A stretch of DNA of 35,356 nucleotides, from NCBI GenBank assembly GCA_014801985.1, contig JAAVDD010000044.1, positions 1 through 35,356 of the forward strand, written 5' to 3'. A program made the position numbers and the translations under genes. Positions 34,203-35,356 of the stretch are shown here, piece by piece. The DNA is from Bacteroides sp. (GTDB lineage Bacteria > Bacteroidota > Bacteroidia > Bacteroidales > Muribaculaceae). How positions within the stretch are numbered: the first letter of the stretch is position 1; each line of letters starts with the position of its first letter. The notes below the pieces were generated by a model, which had not been told where the DNA came from, did not search any database, and worked only from the letters and a program-made list of their open reading frames with translations.

Positions 34203-35057
34203 ATGAGAAACCAAATGGAACAACTTTCCCTACATATCGAATATCTACTTACCCGTCACGATTGCGTCGTTGTGCCCGGATTCGGTGCTTTTATAAATAT
34301 TTTTCATGCCCCTCAATTCAACAACGACACAAGACTTCTTTCCCCTCCCGGTTGTGAGATAAGATTTAATGCAGCCATAAAGGAAGATGATGGACTTCTT
34401 GCCAAGTCTATTGCCAGGAAAAACAGGGTCTCTTATCGCGAGGCTTCTGATGAATTGAACAAACTTATACATTCCCTCATAGAATCATTAAGCAAGGAGG
34501 GAGAACTGACTATAGGGCGTATTGGTATCATCAGGAAAGAAACTGAAGGGAATCTATGCTTCTATCCATTTAAGACAGCAGATAAATATGCAACAGATTT
34601 AGGTCTTATAAGTGTCCCTTTTCCCTTTTTCTCTCCTAAAATACCGTCTTCCGCTTCTTCATTTTCTTCCGTAACTATAGATATCGATGAAAATACTTCG
34701 ATTGTGTCGGAGAAACGGGATTCAGAACTTCAGGAGGAATTTCTATTCTCCGAAGACCATAAAAAGATGGATTATGATAAAAATTATTATATTCCCTTGA
34801 ATAAAGTATTCGCAAAAGTTTGCGCTTCACTTCTGGTGTGCCTTATTTTCGCCATATTTTGGCTCCGTCCCGGCATAATAAGCGAAAATAAGGAAACGCG
34901 AGCATCCGTTTTTCCGATTGATAAAATGACTGATTCTTCAATTCGTTCTGATGAGGTCGGGAAATTAAATGAAAAAACTACTCATGCAGCAAAAAAAAAT
35001 TTCGACCATAACTCATTAGATACCATAGGGAAAGCGAAAATCAAAAAAATAATTTAA
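34203..35057 (+). CDS. Membrane-anchored HU/CCDC81-like DNA-binding protein without SPOR domain
   Basis: A 284-residue protein. The first 130 or so residues look like the bacterial CCDC81-type HU pair common in Bacteroidetes: an opening IEYLLTRHDCVVVPGFGAFI (12-31), FNAAIKEDDGLLAKSIARKN, and the HU-like GELTIGRIGIIRK (100-112). A Ser-rich linker and an acidic stretch follow, then one membrane helix (about 204-222, VFAKVCASLLVCLIFAIFWL), and a short tail of about 60 residues. Relatives often carry a C-terminal SPOR domain after the helix; here none is visible. It may tie DNA to the membrane or cell-division site. An ATG at 34215 is an alternative start. Confidence 0.82.
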   Translation: MRNQMEQLSLHIEYLLTRHDCVVVPGFGAFINIFHAPQFNNDTRLLSPPGCEIRFNAAIKEDDGLLAKSIARKNRVSYREASDELNKLIHSLIESLSKEGELTIGRIGIIRKETEGNLCFYPFKTADKYATDLGLISVPFPFFSPKIPSSASSFSSVTIDIDENTSIVSEKRDSELQEEFLFSEDHKKMDYDKNYYIPLNKVFAKVCASLLVCLIFAIFWLRPGIISENKETRASVFPIDKMTDSSIRSDEVGKLNEKTTHAAKKNFDHNSLDTIGKAKIKKII

Positions 35058-35074
35058 AATTTTCTCAATAAAAA

Positions 35075-35106
35075 TTTGCATAGTTCAGAAAAAAGTTCTA
35101 ACTTTG
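35075..35106 (+). promoter_or_regulatory. Promoter of the tRNA-Gly cluster
   Basis: TTTG (35075-35078), exactly 20 bp, TAACTTTG (35099-35106), consensus in every fixed position. Transcription starts near 35113, 45 bp before the first tRNA. Confidence 0.85.
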
Positions 35107-35157
35107 CACTCGCAATCGGGAAACAAACAATGACACTCCCGAAAGCCTACCGAGAAC

Positions 35158-35230
<73 letters not shown>

Positions 35231-35281
35231 CAAAGAGAACAATGAATTTTTAGTGTGTATCGCTTCTCAAAAATTAGAATT

Positions 35282-35354
<73 letters not shown>

Positions 35355-35356
35355 CA

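Overview
The window looks like chromosomal DNA of a gut-type Bacteroidales bacterium, probably near Bacteroides, Parabacteroides or Muribaculaceae. The signs are a short primary sigma factor without region 1.1, several TonB-dependent receptors, and a TPP-riboswitch/TonB receptor/PnuT thiamine locus. Many genes also have promoters of the Bacteroidetes form, TTTG (or TTG), about 20 bp, then TAnnTTTG, with weak Shine-Dalgarno sequences. I see no prophage, CRISPR array or large genomic island. Species and family are inferred from gene content only.

Layout. 1-190: the end of a gene cut by the window edge (transposase-like) and a hairpin. 192-3502 (-): a Trp-rich secreted protein, then a DEAD-box helicase coupled to a tRNA methyltransferase. 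3737-4939 (+): an ECF-type sigma factor with a terminator, and an O6-alkylguanine repair protein. 4950-8460 (-): LrgA/LrgB, a TonB receptor with a Cys-Cys plug motif, and a small secreted HMA (CxxC) protein. 8593-11849 (+): a small membrane protein, then promoter, TPP riboswitch, thiamine TonB receptor and PnuT. A convergent hypothetical gene (11797-12360) overlaps the end of pnuT.

12498-20686: a promoter embedded in an inverted repeat, then dnaE and thioredoxin, a NlpC/P60 lipoprotein (-), the periplasmic protease DegP/HtrA, a strong terminator, the primary sigma factor and a small outer-membrane barrel. 20760-22940 is a large TPR protein, ended by a perfect 54-bp palindrome that serves both converging units. 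23012-25967 (-): a small 40-residue gene, a CDF metal transporter, PurN and a lipoprotein aldose-epimerase homologue whose expected catalytic His is Gln.

26151-31017 (-): a tight four-gene operon (IorA, IorB, aminotransferase, CoA transferase) that reads as a complete route from aromatic (or other) amino acids through 2-oxoacid and acyl-CoA to free acid; both Ior subunits lack a ferredoxin-type cluster motif. 31208-35354 (+): full-length DsbD, a coupled TPR protein with a terminator-like hairpin in its first codons, an HU/CCDC81-like membrane-anchored DNA-binding protein, and two identical tandem tRNA-Gly(GCC) genes behind a consensus promoter.

The best candidates for something not fully described are the Ior/aminotransferase/CoA-transferase operon without Fe-S domains, the CC-plug TonB receptor with its HMA partner, the Gln-substituted exported epimerase, and the 40-residue gene.
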